A stretch of 64,000 nt of DNA, taken from assembly GCA_010279815.1 (NCBI GenBank), contig QEOQ01000180.1, positions 1,771,214 through 1,835,213 of the forward strand. Direction: 5' to 3'. The translations under genes and the position numbers were made by a program. How positions within the stretch are numbered: the stretch's first letter is position 1; every line of letters starts with the position of its first letter. The stretch is from Brachionus plicatilis. Its lineage: Eukaryota > Rotifera > Eurotatoria > Ploima > Brachionidae. This document shows, piece after piece, positions 49,168 to 61,358 of the stretch. Below the pieces are notes generated by a model that was not told where the DNA came from, searched no databases, and saw nothing but the letters and a program-made list of their open reading frames with translations.

Positions 49168-50468
49168 TTACAATGAGAAATAATTTCCATTTGCCAATAA
49201 GTAGAATTGAGCCAATGTTGAAGCAAAAGACAAAGTGTTTGCTGTCAACGAAAATGAGTGATAAATGCGAAATTTTTTCTTGGCCAATTGATATTCCTTT
49301 AAATAAAATAAAAAGTTAAATGTTAATTTTAATTTGTATTTTTGTTAAATTTTTTGATTTAAATATTAGTATAAAATACTAAAAATGACAATAAAAGATC
49401 TATCAAATTCAACAAAGCCTCTTAAATTATGTAATAATTTAAATCAATTATGATTTTCTCTGTATAATTTTGTACTGAAACTTACTAAGCTAATTTACAT
49501 CCAGATTTAAATAAAAAAAATTCAAACTTAAATAACTTAAATATATTCTATTTTGATTTAATTTTGAAACTTAGTAAAAAGTAAATAAGTTTAAATTTTG
49601 GATGATGAATAAAATAAGCTAAAAAAATCAAACGATTAAAAATTAAATCAGAACATGCAAATGTATAATTTCTATCAAATCTCATGATTCATAAAATTGA
49701 AGATTTCTTTCTGATATTCAAAATCTTTGATGGACATTTGATGGACTTCTTACCCTCCAATTTATTTAAGTTTCTCTCCAAAAAAATCGACTTACCGGAT
49801 CACTTTCAACCTTGCTTTGTTGCTTTAGCTGACCAATAATAGTGATACCAACGCCAGCATTTTTTTCTATCTGATGCATCTGTAAATTGTAATCGATAGT
49901 CTTTTTATTGAACCATACCATATTGATGAGATTCAAGGCAAATGAACCACCTAAAAAGCATCCTAAGACGCTTTTATCACCGCTCCAACTAGAAATCGGA
50001 TTTACTTTCAAATACGAATACAAACTACCAAAACTGAATGTAGATGTAAGGAAAAAGAACTTGGGAAATAGGTTAGATTGAACAATTCCAAATTGATGAC
50101 GAGGCAACAATCTTATCATAGTCATTCCTTTTTTTAATTAAGTTAAATTCAATTATTATTTTTTAATCTAAATTACCAGAAAAAAATGAAATCCAAATGT
50201 TCATTCCGAGATTAGATCCCAAGCCAAAAAGAAAAACCAAATTATTTGATGAAGATGATGGTTGTATTTTTTGGTCAATTAACTTGAATCCAAGAAGAGC
50301 CACCAATGTGGCTGACCAAAGAAATGAAGGTCTCAGCAAGCTTAAAAAAAAATCGAAATAAAACCTAAACTTAAGTGCAAATGTGATTGATTTTCACCTG
50401 TTTTTGGGGTAGTGTTTGTCATAAAGATGGTCAGTAACATCGTATAGTAAGCTAATTGCTTTTCCCAT
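49168..50468 (-). CDS. TMEM205: TMEM205-like four-span membrane protein
   Basis: Homologue of TMEM205 (DUF4149), a small endosomal/plasma-membrane protein linked in vertebrates to secretion and drug resistance. Exons: 50398-50468, 50177-50340, 49796-50127, 49168-49296, giving 231 residues. Key family blocks are GMNIWISFFSG (human GMQMWVTFVSG), LLPRHQFGIVQSNLFPKFF, the segment ending in IEKNAGVG, and KKKFRIYHSFSLTANTLSFA near the C-terminus. Hydrophobic segments can be placed in each exon from exon 2 on. It is longer than human TMEM205 (189 residues) because of an N-terminal extension starting MGKAISLLYDVTDHLYDK. The last intron (499 nt) is long for this genome. Tail-to-tail with DECR1 and head-to-head with RPL22. 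Confidence 0.88.
49297..49795. other. 499-nt intron of TMEM205, nothing recognised
   Basis: AT-rich, no protein-like frame and no clear repeat. Donor GTAAGT at its 5' end and acceptor TTAAAG at its 3' end on the minus strand. Confidence 0.5.
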
Positions 50469-50952
50469 TTTTCGCGACTGAAAAGTAAGCTTTATCTTAG
50501 TTATGTAATCTAAATTTAAACGTTTTTGAAACAAATGAGTTGCATGCACTAACATCGTGATATAATTAACTTTTCATTAAAGAATTCTAAGTGCAACTGT
50601 AAATAAAAGAGATTTTGGATTCATCAACAAAATTTGATATTAATTTCTTGTTAAAATAGTTTAAGTGGTTCAAGCTTTAAATCGAATAAAGAGACTATGA
50701 TAACTTAATCGATTTCAAGACTAAGTTAATGTTAAGAAAATTAAAATTTAAGTTAAATTTTTAGCTCAGTCTGCATTTTGCACTGATAGACTGGTTTTTT
50801 TGGTTTTGTTTGAGGAGGCCCAAAAAAAAGAAGAAATCTACATACAAAGCAAATATTAAATAGCTTTGAATTCACATTTAGAAAAACGAGGAGTTTTTAG
50901 TCAGAATTAAAATTGAATTTCAATTTAACAAATCCAAATTAATCAGGATAAA
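50469..50952. promoter_or_regulatory. Shared head-to-head promoter region, TMEM205 / RPL22
   Basis: 484 bp between the divergent start codons of TMEM205 and RPL22. A pyrimidine-rich tract (TTTTTTTGGTTTTG) near 50,797 could belong to the RPL22 transcription start region, but I cannot place the start site. Confidence 0.4.
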
Positions 50953-51627
50953 ATGGCCCCAGTAAGTTTAACAATCGGTCAAAAAAATAAGATTAATTTA
51001 AATTCTTTAAACAGAAAGTAGCTACCAAAAAGCCGAGCCAAATTAAAAAGGTTCAAAAAGGCCAAAAAAAGAAGAAATTGAGTTTGAGATTTACCATTGA
51101 TTGCACTCATCCAGTCGAAGATGGTATCTTGGATATGGTCAGCTTTGTAAGTTGAATTTACAGCAAGCCCTGCACGCGCGAGACTCTGAAGTAGACGATC
51201 ACCCCGTAATCATATTGAGCCTAAATACAGGGTGAGGGTTATCTTCCCTCGTTCCTGCAGGGAAACCTATCTTGCGGAGGTGATTTTTAACTAAAAACAA
51301 AATCTTATTAGGAACGATTCTTGTTGGAAAGAATCAAAATCAATGGAAAAACTGGTCAATTGGCTGGACAAGTAAATGTTGAACGAACCAAACAAAAATT
51401 GGTTGTTAGTTCCGAAATCCCGTTCTCTAAAAGGTAGTTTACAACAAAATGTGCTCGTCTAGTTAACCTTATTGTTCTTTAGATACTTAAAATATTTGAC
51501 CAAAAAATTCTTGAAAAAGAACAAATTGAGAGACTGGTTGCGTGTAATTGCCAATGCCAAGGATCAATATGAACTTAGATACTTCAACATCGATCAAGAT
51601 GAAGAAGCTGAAGAAGAATCGAGCTAA
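50953..51627 (+). CDS. RPL22: 60S ribosomal protein L22 (eL22)
   Basis: Large-subunit ribosomal protein eL22. Exons: 50953-50961 (only the codons MAP), 51015-51146, 51312-51433, 51483-51627, giving 135 residues. A lysine-rich N-terminus is followed by [56 protein letters not shown] and [13 protein letters not shown], all hallmark eL22 blocks, and an acidic tail. The very short first coding exon is common in ribosomal protein genes. Intron 2 (165 nt) contains a GC-rich foldable segment. Poly(A) signal AATAAA at 51657-51662. Confidence 0.97.
51161..51282 (+). ncRNA. GC-rich structured segment in RPL22 intron 2, candidate intronic small RNA
   Basis: This stretch stands out sharply from the AT-rich background and can fold. 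GCAAG (51163-51167) pairs with CTTGC (51271-51275), and the adjoining CCCTGCA pairs with TGCAGGG (51256-51262). Inside is a hairpin GAGGG-TTATCTT-CCCTC extended by CAGG/CCTG. Small nucleolar RNAs are commonly hosted in introns of ribosomal protein genes. I could not find convincing C/D boxes or an exact H box, so the class is open. Confidence 0.5.
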
Positions 51628-51656
51628 ATATTTTAAAATGTTTAGTCTTTTGTTCA

Positions 51657-51662
51657 AATAAA
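51657..51662 (+). terminator. RPL22 poly(A) signal
   Basis: AATAAA 30 nt after the RPL22 stop codon. Confidence 0.65.
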
Positions 51663-54600
51663 ATAATTAAACAAAATATTTTCCCTTATTAATTTCTATG
51701 CTAAGGTTGCTTTGAGAATCGCTATTAGAACTAATTTTAAATTGAGGCGTAGACTTATTTTTAATCTAAAAATTGAATTTTCAATGCTGTCATTAAATTA
51801 CTACCTTAAATATCTAAAAACAATGTCAAAAATATAATTTTGAAATAATTTAAGCTAAAAATCTCTTAGAGCTTATCGAGCTTGATTTTAGGCATAATAA
51901 TTATTTTCACTGAACAACCTATAAAAATAATGACTAAATCTAAAATATTTATAACTAGAAACCAACATTGGTCCTTTTCAAAAATAATAAAGCTTATACA
52001 AATGGAAGCGATTTTATTAAGCCTTATTTTTTAAAATTGATAATTTTTTTTTCTAAGAATAGAATTAAATAACAAGGTCTAAAAAATAAAGCCGAAATGC
52101 ACTTTTTACACGCCCTATTTTAAATTATAGTTTTTACATAATATATAAAAATGGAAGATTCTTTCAACTTTTATTTTTAATGTTTAAACCAAAGAATTCA
52201 ATTAAAAGGGTAGTTTTAATTCAAAAACTTAATTCATTTCACCAACTTATCTTAATAGTGAATCATATTTTATTAATCTAGAATTGATCGAAATTTAAAA
52301 TTTTTGTTTTTAACTTGAAGAATATTAAGATTCCGGCGAGTTGATTTTATTATTTTTTTTTGAAAAAAAATCAATTAAATCAGAGGATAAAACAGTAAAA
52401 CAAAAAAATTCTTATCATTAGATTATTTCTTTTTTTCAGTAAATTTATTATTTAATAGGTATTCATTTTCGATAATTTGATTATTTGGGTAAAAGGGCAA
52501 ATTTTTAGTAAATGTAAAATTTTTAAACATTTTAGTCACAATAAGAGGTAAAAATCTGATAAAATGTACTTTAAAATTTAAATTATTCCAAAAAAAATTT
52601 GAAATAATTTTTCAAAAAAATATAAAAATTAAAATATTTTTAAAATAATTTTTCTCATCTTTATGGAAACATGAAATAATTAATAATTTATGTTAAATTA
52701 AAAAAATTCAAATTAGTTTATGTTTGAATTTGTTTTTTAGCTTTAAAAAATATTTGTAAAAATTGAAAAATTCTCGAATATTTATCTTTTTAAAAAATTA
52801 ACAACTTTATTTATTGTTTATTTATCTGAAACGAGCTAAAGTTCTTTTAATTTTAGAAACTAAAATAAGCTAAAATAAAAATAAAAGAAAATGTTTATTT
52901 TCTATTGATATAATTTACAAATATACCCAGTTAACTTATTTTAATGTAATATCGATGAGGACTGTAACAAGTCATCATTCTACATTGATGATCACTTGTA
53001 TTTTCGGGAGAAAATAAATTGTAAATAATAAATTGATTTAATCTCATTACTTTTCCATCAAAAACTGATGAATTTTTTATGAACATCGATGTTAAAATCA
53101 AAATTAGCTGCCTGGAAAATATTAATTTAAAAAAAAAACTAACTTAAAACATTTCAATTAAAATTACTAATAAAAAACTACTGAATTTTTTCTTAAATTA
53201 TTTAATAATTTGAAGCTAATTTAATTAAATGCCTATTAAAAAAATAATTATTTAATTTAAAATTAATTTTTTATCTAAAAGTGCATAATTTGCTAATTCA
53301 AATTCTTTGTCTAAAAATTAGAAGCATAATATTAAATTAAAAAGATTGGAATGCTGAAAATTTAGGTCTTTAATTTTCATTTTTTTAACTAAATGTCTAG
53401 TTTAAATTTCAGAAAGTATCTTTAAATGACCTACTAAAAATGAATGGTCTACTTATTAAGCTTGATAATTCTTGATGACCCAAAACTTTTAAAATAGAAT
53501 TTAAATAGCTAGCTTTTTGTTGAGATAAATTGTTATTTAATATGTTAATTTAGATTGAAAATTCAAATTAATTCTCACTCATAATGAATCGGTGAAATGT
53601 AAAACAACCGGGCATATAAATTCAAGATTTCATATTTTTTATTTTTATTATTACCAAAAAGAGAATTTCGTTTCGTTTCTTTATTTGTAATTCTCAATAA
53701 AAAGCTTATTTTCAAAACCATTTTGGATGCCAAAATCATCAGTATTCATCAATCGTATTAAAACCTGCCCAAATTATTTGAAACATAATCAATAACTGTT
53801 TGTGGATATGAAATAGGTTCAATAAGATGTCTTTAATCGCCAGCAACATTCTCAGTGTAAAATCCATTCAAGATAAAATTAAACAATGTGATGGTCCAAA
53901 AAGTTCCAAAGCTAACTTCAATCTTTCTAAATCTATGCAAAAAAATACGCATTCGGAATTGTTTTTTACTTTTAGAATTTCTTCTCTATTGGATATGAGT
54001 AACTAAATTTTTAAATTCTAATTTGACTTTTTGAAATTTCCGGTTTAAGTCAATCACAACCAGATCAAAATAAAAAAAATTTATTTAATTAATTTAAAAA
54101 TTAATTTTTATTCATAGAAAATTTTTAAATGCATAAGGATTGTTTTGAGATTGACTCATTCCAAATACATAAATCAATCTAAGAAACTTATATTTAAGAT
54201 CAAAAGTTAAACAATTATTTAAATGGAACATTAGAGCTATTTTCGTCGTTCAAATCAAAATGATTGCCTCCAATATCATAATTGACGATTCCCAAAGAAG
54301 AAATGTAAATATTTTAAATTAATTTTTTTTAATGAAATGTTGTTTTATTTTTATTTTTTAATAAAATTTGGAAATTCAATTGTTTTGGGTTTTTTTAAAT
54401 TTATTTAATATCTTAGAAATGCGATTTGCGTGAATGCTCGCAAATTGTTTTTAGTGAATTTTTAAGAAAATTCAAGCAACTTAAATTATTTAAAAGGTGA
54501 ATCCATATAATTTGTTAATTGAGTAAACATTGTGGATAAAGTCAATTCAGTAAAATAAAAATAAAATAATAACCTATTTAATTCTAAAATTTGCACAAAT

Positions 54601-55253
54601 TATCGAGCAATTTTAGGTAAAAATAAACAAAATATTTAAAATAAAAATCTTAAAATTCCGAAAATTGGATATTTAAAATAAAGAAGAAAAAGAGGTAGAT
54701 ATTTAATTGATTACCAATTTCTAAATAAAAATTTCAAATCAAATGGTTTAATAAAATGAGTGTTGGTGTTGTCATTTATTACTTTGTCCGAGGTGATTAG
54801 ATGATGATAGAAAAATACCGAGATGGCTATTTCAAAAAATACTCAATATATTGTTGAATAAATTGGTTATTACCAGTAAAAATAGTAAATTACAGTAAAA
54901 AGGAAAAGATACTAAAACGAAAAAAACTTTTATCTAACAGAGTAAAATTCAAATTGAATTTAAATGACCAGAATTTAATTAATTTATTTTAAAAAGTCAA
55001 AAAAATATTGAAAAAAAGATGAATGAGAAAATTTAAAATGCAAATTTTAGCCGTATAACTTAATTAATTTTTTGTATTTTTAATTTTTTTTGGAATACTT
55101 TTTTTTTAATTTTATTTTTTCTATGAAATCTAAATAAAATAAATAGTGAATCAATTAATTCATTTAATCGGACTTTTTGCAAAACATTTGATGTATTGTG
55201 ACATTTTATTAAATTTAAATTTTTTTTTATTTAAATATAATTAAAAAAGAATA
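51663..55253. other. 3.6-kb intergenic stretch
   Basis: AT-rich sequence between RPL22 and the DECR1-like gene (tail-to-tail). A perfect-stem hairpin (ACAAGT ... ACTTGT with inner ATCAT/ATGAT) lies at 52,967-52,999. Protein-like short frames at 53,827-54,306 are described separately. No RNA gene recognised. Confidence 0.4.
53827..54006 (+). CDS. Small ORF of uncertain status, 59 residues
   Basis: ATG at 53827 to TAA at 54006. Its composition is protein-like (MSLIASNILSVKSIQDKIKQ at the start, then CDGPKSSKANFNLSKSM) and richer in C and G than its surroundings. A possible splice donor GTAACT sits just before the stop. No domain is recognised and no partner exon is clear. It may be a small gene, an exon or chance. 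Confidence 0.3.
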   Translation: MSLIASNILSVKSIQDKIKQCDGPKSSKANFNLSKSMQKNTHSELFFTFRISSLLDMSN

Positions 55254-56489
<1,236 letters not shown>

Positions 56490-57491
56490 TTTATCTCAAG
56501 TTTTTTTTTTAATTTTTCTAAATTCTAGGTAATTTTTTTAGTATTTCTTTTCCTTCAATTAGGTATACTGCTCCTCAGACTCATTAAATCAGTTTAATTT
56601 TAAGCATCATCTCTTCGAATAGCTCAAAAGTGGTATCATCATTTGGAGCAGTTTTTTATTAAAAATGTGTGAGAAAAAAGAATTTGGTTCGACTTTTATA
56701 AGCTAAAATGCCAAACAATTAAATCTTTTTTAAATGTTATCTACCAAAGATTTTGGCCCTGATTATATACTAATTAATATATAAACGGAATTTGACTTCT
56801 TTGGAAACAAAATATTAGACTAATTGCTCAGTTAAGTGTACAAGTCATCATTGATAAAGTATGAGACGAAAAATAATTGAAACATCACTGCAATAGAATT
56901 CAAAATTATGATTCAAATGCTTAAAATTTCTGTATAAAATGAAAATTTTTATAAGCGTTTATAAATTTATAGTAAAGTTTATTTTGTATATCTGCAGAAA
57001 TTTCAGCTAAAATCAGTATTTATCAAATCAGTTTCATAAATAGACATAGGACTCTAGAAACGTTTTAACCAAAGAAATGAAGCTTTAGATTTATCTTTTT
57101 TGATGTTTAATTATATTTAAAAAAAATTTTCTTTTCAGCAAGATATTTTTTAATTAGCTAATATTTTTAATAATTTTTTTTTGAGCAACAGTTTTTAAAG
57201 TATGGTCAATTCACAAACCCATATTTTTATTTAACGATTGTATCAAACTAAATGTTTTTTGCTGACAATATTTTGACAAAAGCAATATTTGAAAAAATTC
57301 CACAATTATAAATTTTTTTTAAAATAAAATATTCAAAATAAAATTCAAGTTTAATCTGCACTTTTCAAGCTAATATTTTAAATTTTTATTCGTATTCTAT
57401 AAAAAAATTGTAAAATATTAGTTAACCAATATTTCAGATTAATTTAAATAGATATAAAAAAGTGTTTTTGTTTGTTTTTGAATAGCAAATA
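56490..57491. promoter_or_regulatory. Head-to-head interval, DECR1-like / CLPP
   Basis: About 1 kb between divergent start codons, expected to hold both promoters. Near 56,567 and 56,645 are inverted ACTGCTCC/GGAGCAGT sequences, and the minus strand between them is open for 22 codons (TAPNDDTTFELFEEMM). No splice acceptor precedes it, so I do not call it an exon. Confidence 0.35.
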
Positions 57492-58342
57492 ATGATTAAG
57501 CAACTGTTAAACAAAACATTCATCAATTCTCTAAAAAACAATATAAGTCATATCAGAACGATTCATACAACTGATGCCCGAAAATATGCCCCATTGATTC
57601 CAATTGTTATCGAGCAAAGTGGAAGAGGAGAAAGAGCTTATGATATTTACTCAAGATTACTAAAAGAGAGAATTATCTGTTTTATGGGACCTGTAAATGT
57701 TTTAAATATATTTTTATTAAAATGAATTAATGGTGATCTCTAAGGTAACTGATGAATTGGCAAGTGTTGTCATTGCTCAGTTATTATTTTTACAATCCGA
57801 AAGCAGCAAAAAACCAATACATATGTATATTAATAGCCCTGGTGGATCAGTAACTGCTGGTTTGGCAATTTATGACACAATGCAGTACATAGTTCCACCA
57901 GTTGCGACATGGTGTGTTGGTCAGGCATCGAGTATGGGATCTTTACTTCTTGCTTCAGGTTCTCCAGGAATGCGACATTCATTGCCTCATTCAAGAATTA
58001 TGATTCATCAACCTTCTGGTGGAGTTCAAGTAATAAAAAAATTTTTTTTTAGAGCTTTTATCTTTTTTAATTATAAATAGGGTCAAGCAACTGATATTAT
58101 GATTCATGCTGAAGAAATATCAAAATTGAAAAAGCAAATCAACAAAATTTATTCAAAACACACGGGGAAACCAATTGAAGAAATTGGTAAAAAACATCTA
58201 ATTTATGAATAAAATTTAAATTAAAAAATTTTTAGAGAGAAATATGGAACGAGATAAGTTTATGAGCGCAAGTGACGCACTTGATTTTGGCCTTATAGAC
58301 AAAATTTTGGCGCATCCGGATATGGATCCAAAAACAAACTGA
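57492..58342 (+). CDS. CLPP: Mitochondrial ATP-dependent Clp protease proteolytic subunit
   Basis: Serine peptidase of the mitochondrial matrix that forms a double heptamer and degrades proteins fed by CLPX. Exons: 57492-57692, 57745-58029, 58081-58186, 58236-58342, giving 232 residues. The N-terminus ([17 protein letters not shown]) is basic and Asp/Glu-free, fitting a mitochondrial presequence. [21 protein letters not shown] marks the mature start. The catalytic triad is Ser130 (GQASSMGS), His155 (RIMIHQP) and Asp204 (MERDKFM). The oligomer-forming [14 protein letters not shown] block is present. It lacks the long acidic C-terminal extension of vertebrate CLPP. Introns are 49-52 nt. AATAAA at 58398-58403 is the likely poly(A) signal. 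Confidence 0.96.
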
Positions 58343-59232
58343 TTAACTAAAACAATTTATCTAATTTTAACCGATTATTGTAATCGTTCATTTTGATAAT
58401 AAATTAATAATTTAATATGTAAATATATATTAAATAATAATTTTCAAAATAATCTGACAATTTTATTCAAATCATATTCTAGCATTGATTTTCTATCAAA
58501 TTAAAATGTTAACAAAAATTTTTGTAAACTAAGCTTTAACAGTTTTTTTTGACTTTTTGATTTTACAAAAGTTTTTTCAAATGATACAAAAAATCTCTGA
58601 AATTCCTCGAATTTACGATTCGTTACCATGGTAATTATGCAAAAAATTATCGAAGAAATATCTTTATATTCTCTTTGAATAATTCAGTTATTTCGCGAAA
58701 ATGATTTTAGAAAAATTTACGCGAATTTGCAAATTCATTTTATTTGTCTTCTAATACAACTAAAAATTAGAAAACTTATACACTCAATCAGATTGTTTAA
58801 ATATTTAAAATTTATTTAAACGACTCAAATTTATTTAGTTTCCTTAGTGATCAACATGACAAAAAAAACAGTCAAATTAATTGGAATTATTTAAAATTAA
58901 ATTTTTAAATGAGCCCGAATTATCAATTGCCTTTTTTAAACAATTCAAATAAAAATTGAATTGGTTTAATTTTTTTTGAAGATTTAAATTTTTTTAAATC
59001 TTTTGAATTTTAACAAAAAAATTAAAAAATTGAAAACGGGTTTTTTTATTTTTTGTTTACAAATTTCGGAAAATACTGTGTTCATTCGATTTATGTTTAT
59101 CAGGTTATATTAACGCTCATTTTTATGTCCTGCATATGGTATCAGCCCCAAGCTGATGAACCTCATTTCATAATTGATTTACTAAATGCTTTATTAAAGT
59201 AATTTGAATGATTTTAGGTGCCAATTTTTTAA
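58343..59232. other. Intergenic, nothing coding
   Basis: AT-rich. A short GC-rich hairpin (TCAGC-CCCAA-GCTGA) lies at about 59,141-59,155. No gene recognised. Confidence 0.4.
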
Positions 59233-59623
59233 ATTCATTTTTTGCTCTATAGAGAAATGGGTTTTGTGAAATTCAGTACAAAATGATAAAAAGAACAGAA
59301 AAAATGAAAAAAATTGAATAACTTTTTTTCTAAAGTTTTAAACTTAATTCAGTAAATGCAACATAGTGCAACATTCAAAGTTGCATAAAATATCAAGGTT
59401 TAGCAGAAATTAAATTTCAATATAATCGAGCGAAGTGCATTTTGCAGAGATTTTGCACATCATTAGCAGGCTTTTACAGTTGATGCAACTTTGAATGTTG
59501 CACCATTATGCATTCACAGAATTAATTTTAAACTTTTAGAAAAGAAGTTATTTAATTTTTTTACACTTTGTTCTGTTCTTTTGAACTGAACTTAACAAAA
59601 CCAAGGAAATGTGTTTCATGAAT
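59233..59623. mobile_element. Long-TIR MITE-like element
   Basis: The left arm (about 59,233-59,390) and right arm (about 59,480-59,623) are imperfect reverse complements. The inner 21 bp (GTGCAACATTCAAAGTTGCAT at 59,366-59,386) is perfectly inverted at 59,483-59,503. The loop is about 95 bp. No coding capacity. Borders and target duplication are not clear. Confidence 0.65.
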
Positions 59624-61358
59624 ACAAGTTTCATCATAACACTGTTAACATCCAGGTCTAATAAGTACAATATTTATTTTGAGATTTTCTTAATTATTTC
59701 AATTAATTAAAGCTACTTATTTAAAAAAATCAATGATTGCTTTTAATTTTTAACTTAATGTATGCCATTTCACAATTTTAAATCTCAAATCTTTTTTCTA
59801 AAAAAAAAATACTTTTCATTTCAATTTTAGAGTAACTCATTAAAACATTTAAAATATGCTACAAATTTTTTTAAATTTAGATTTTTAAGTGAAAAATTTG
59901 AATCATTTTCTTTATTTTTTTTAAATTAATCGATACAGATAATATTAAAATATTATCTATTTTCCTTAGCTAATTTTAAAATTTCGATTGATTTAATATC
60001 AGGAAATTTATTTGGAAGCTTTTTGGATTTTAACCTGAGCAAATAATAAAATTATGTAACATGCGATAAAGCTTCCCTGAAGAATATCTATCTGTATAAT
60101 TTATGAATTATTTCTTATCAATGATGAAAAAAAATTGTAAATAAATAACTCCTGAGGAAATTTAAAAATTTTCTGTATGTTTATTTATTTTCATTTCACA
60201 TTAGTTTTTTAATTAAAATTGATCAATAATTCTAGAGAAAAAATTCTCAATAGAATTTTGCTTCAAAATTATAAAAACTTTATATGCTATTTAATTTTAT
60301 CAAATTATATTCATGATTAACATTTCGAAATTGATAATCTAAAATTTGTATTCAATGAGTTAGAGTTTATTTTTTAATTTTTTAATCTAAATAACTTTTT
60401 GCTTTACTGATTTATTTTAAATTCCACCAGTTTAAATTAAAACTATTTTCAAATCATATAGGAAAATTTTCTGATCATAAAAAATAGTCTTGAAATTATT
60501 AATTCTCCATTTTGGAACAAGCTATAGTGATATAATGAACGGAATTCAAACCATTATTTTTGACAGAATTTTAAAATCAATTTTATATATTAAAAAAGCT
60601 TTTTAGTGAAAAGAAGGAAACTTGCATCAGGATTCGAATTATGCTAGATATTCCAATATCTTTTAATGCAGGATTATTATCGAATTATTATTTTAATCAA
60701 CAGTCAACATTTTGTTTTAAATATAAACTTAATTAGTTGGAATTTTCTAAATTATTTTAAATATTTTTGAAAACAATTTTTGCTGCTTAATTTGCTTCTT
60801 ATTTTATTTCAAATGCCAATCTTGAATTCTTTTCTAGCGAAATTAAATGTGATTTAATTTTGTAATGTTAGTTTAGCTATGAGCCTAGCATCATAGTGAA
60901 GGCAAATTAGCATATATTATATAACAAAAAATTAATTAAAATTTTCATTTTTTATTAAGTCGATGATTCAAAAACTCAATTTAGAATTTTCTCTAAGTTA
61001 AAATTATTATTTTTAAATCTACAATTGAAAGCCGAAGTATAGATTTTTTTTCTAATTTATAAATTTTGAATTGCTGCATCAATTAAGTTAAACATTTGCT
61101 GGAGAACTGCATTAATCGATATTGCAAATGTACAGAGTAAGTGTTCAAATTCTAAATTTTCTTTTTTTTTCAATCATAATTTAAATAATTCTCTTCATAA
61201 CACCTATCTAATGATTTATTTGATTTGAACGAAAGATTAATTGAAGCTGCCTGAAATAATTTTTAATTCTATCAACTAAAGAGCTTAAATTTTAATTTAG
61301 ACTAAAATGAAATATCCGATTTTTTAAAATTTTATTTTTTTGGATAAACGAATCAATA
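59624..61358. other. Intergenic, upstream of ZDHHC gene
   Basis: AT-rich with no gene, RNA or clear repeat recognised. The promoter of the palmitoyltransferase must lie in its 3' part. Confidence 0.4.

Noticed and set aside
56585..56660. 22-codon minus-strand frame TAPNDDTTFELFEEMM...
   Set aside because: Protein-like, but preceded by a stop with no AG acceptor between, so it cannot be a spliced exon as it stands.
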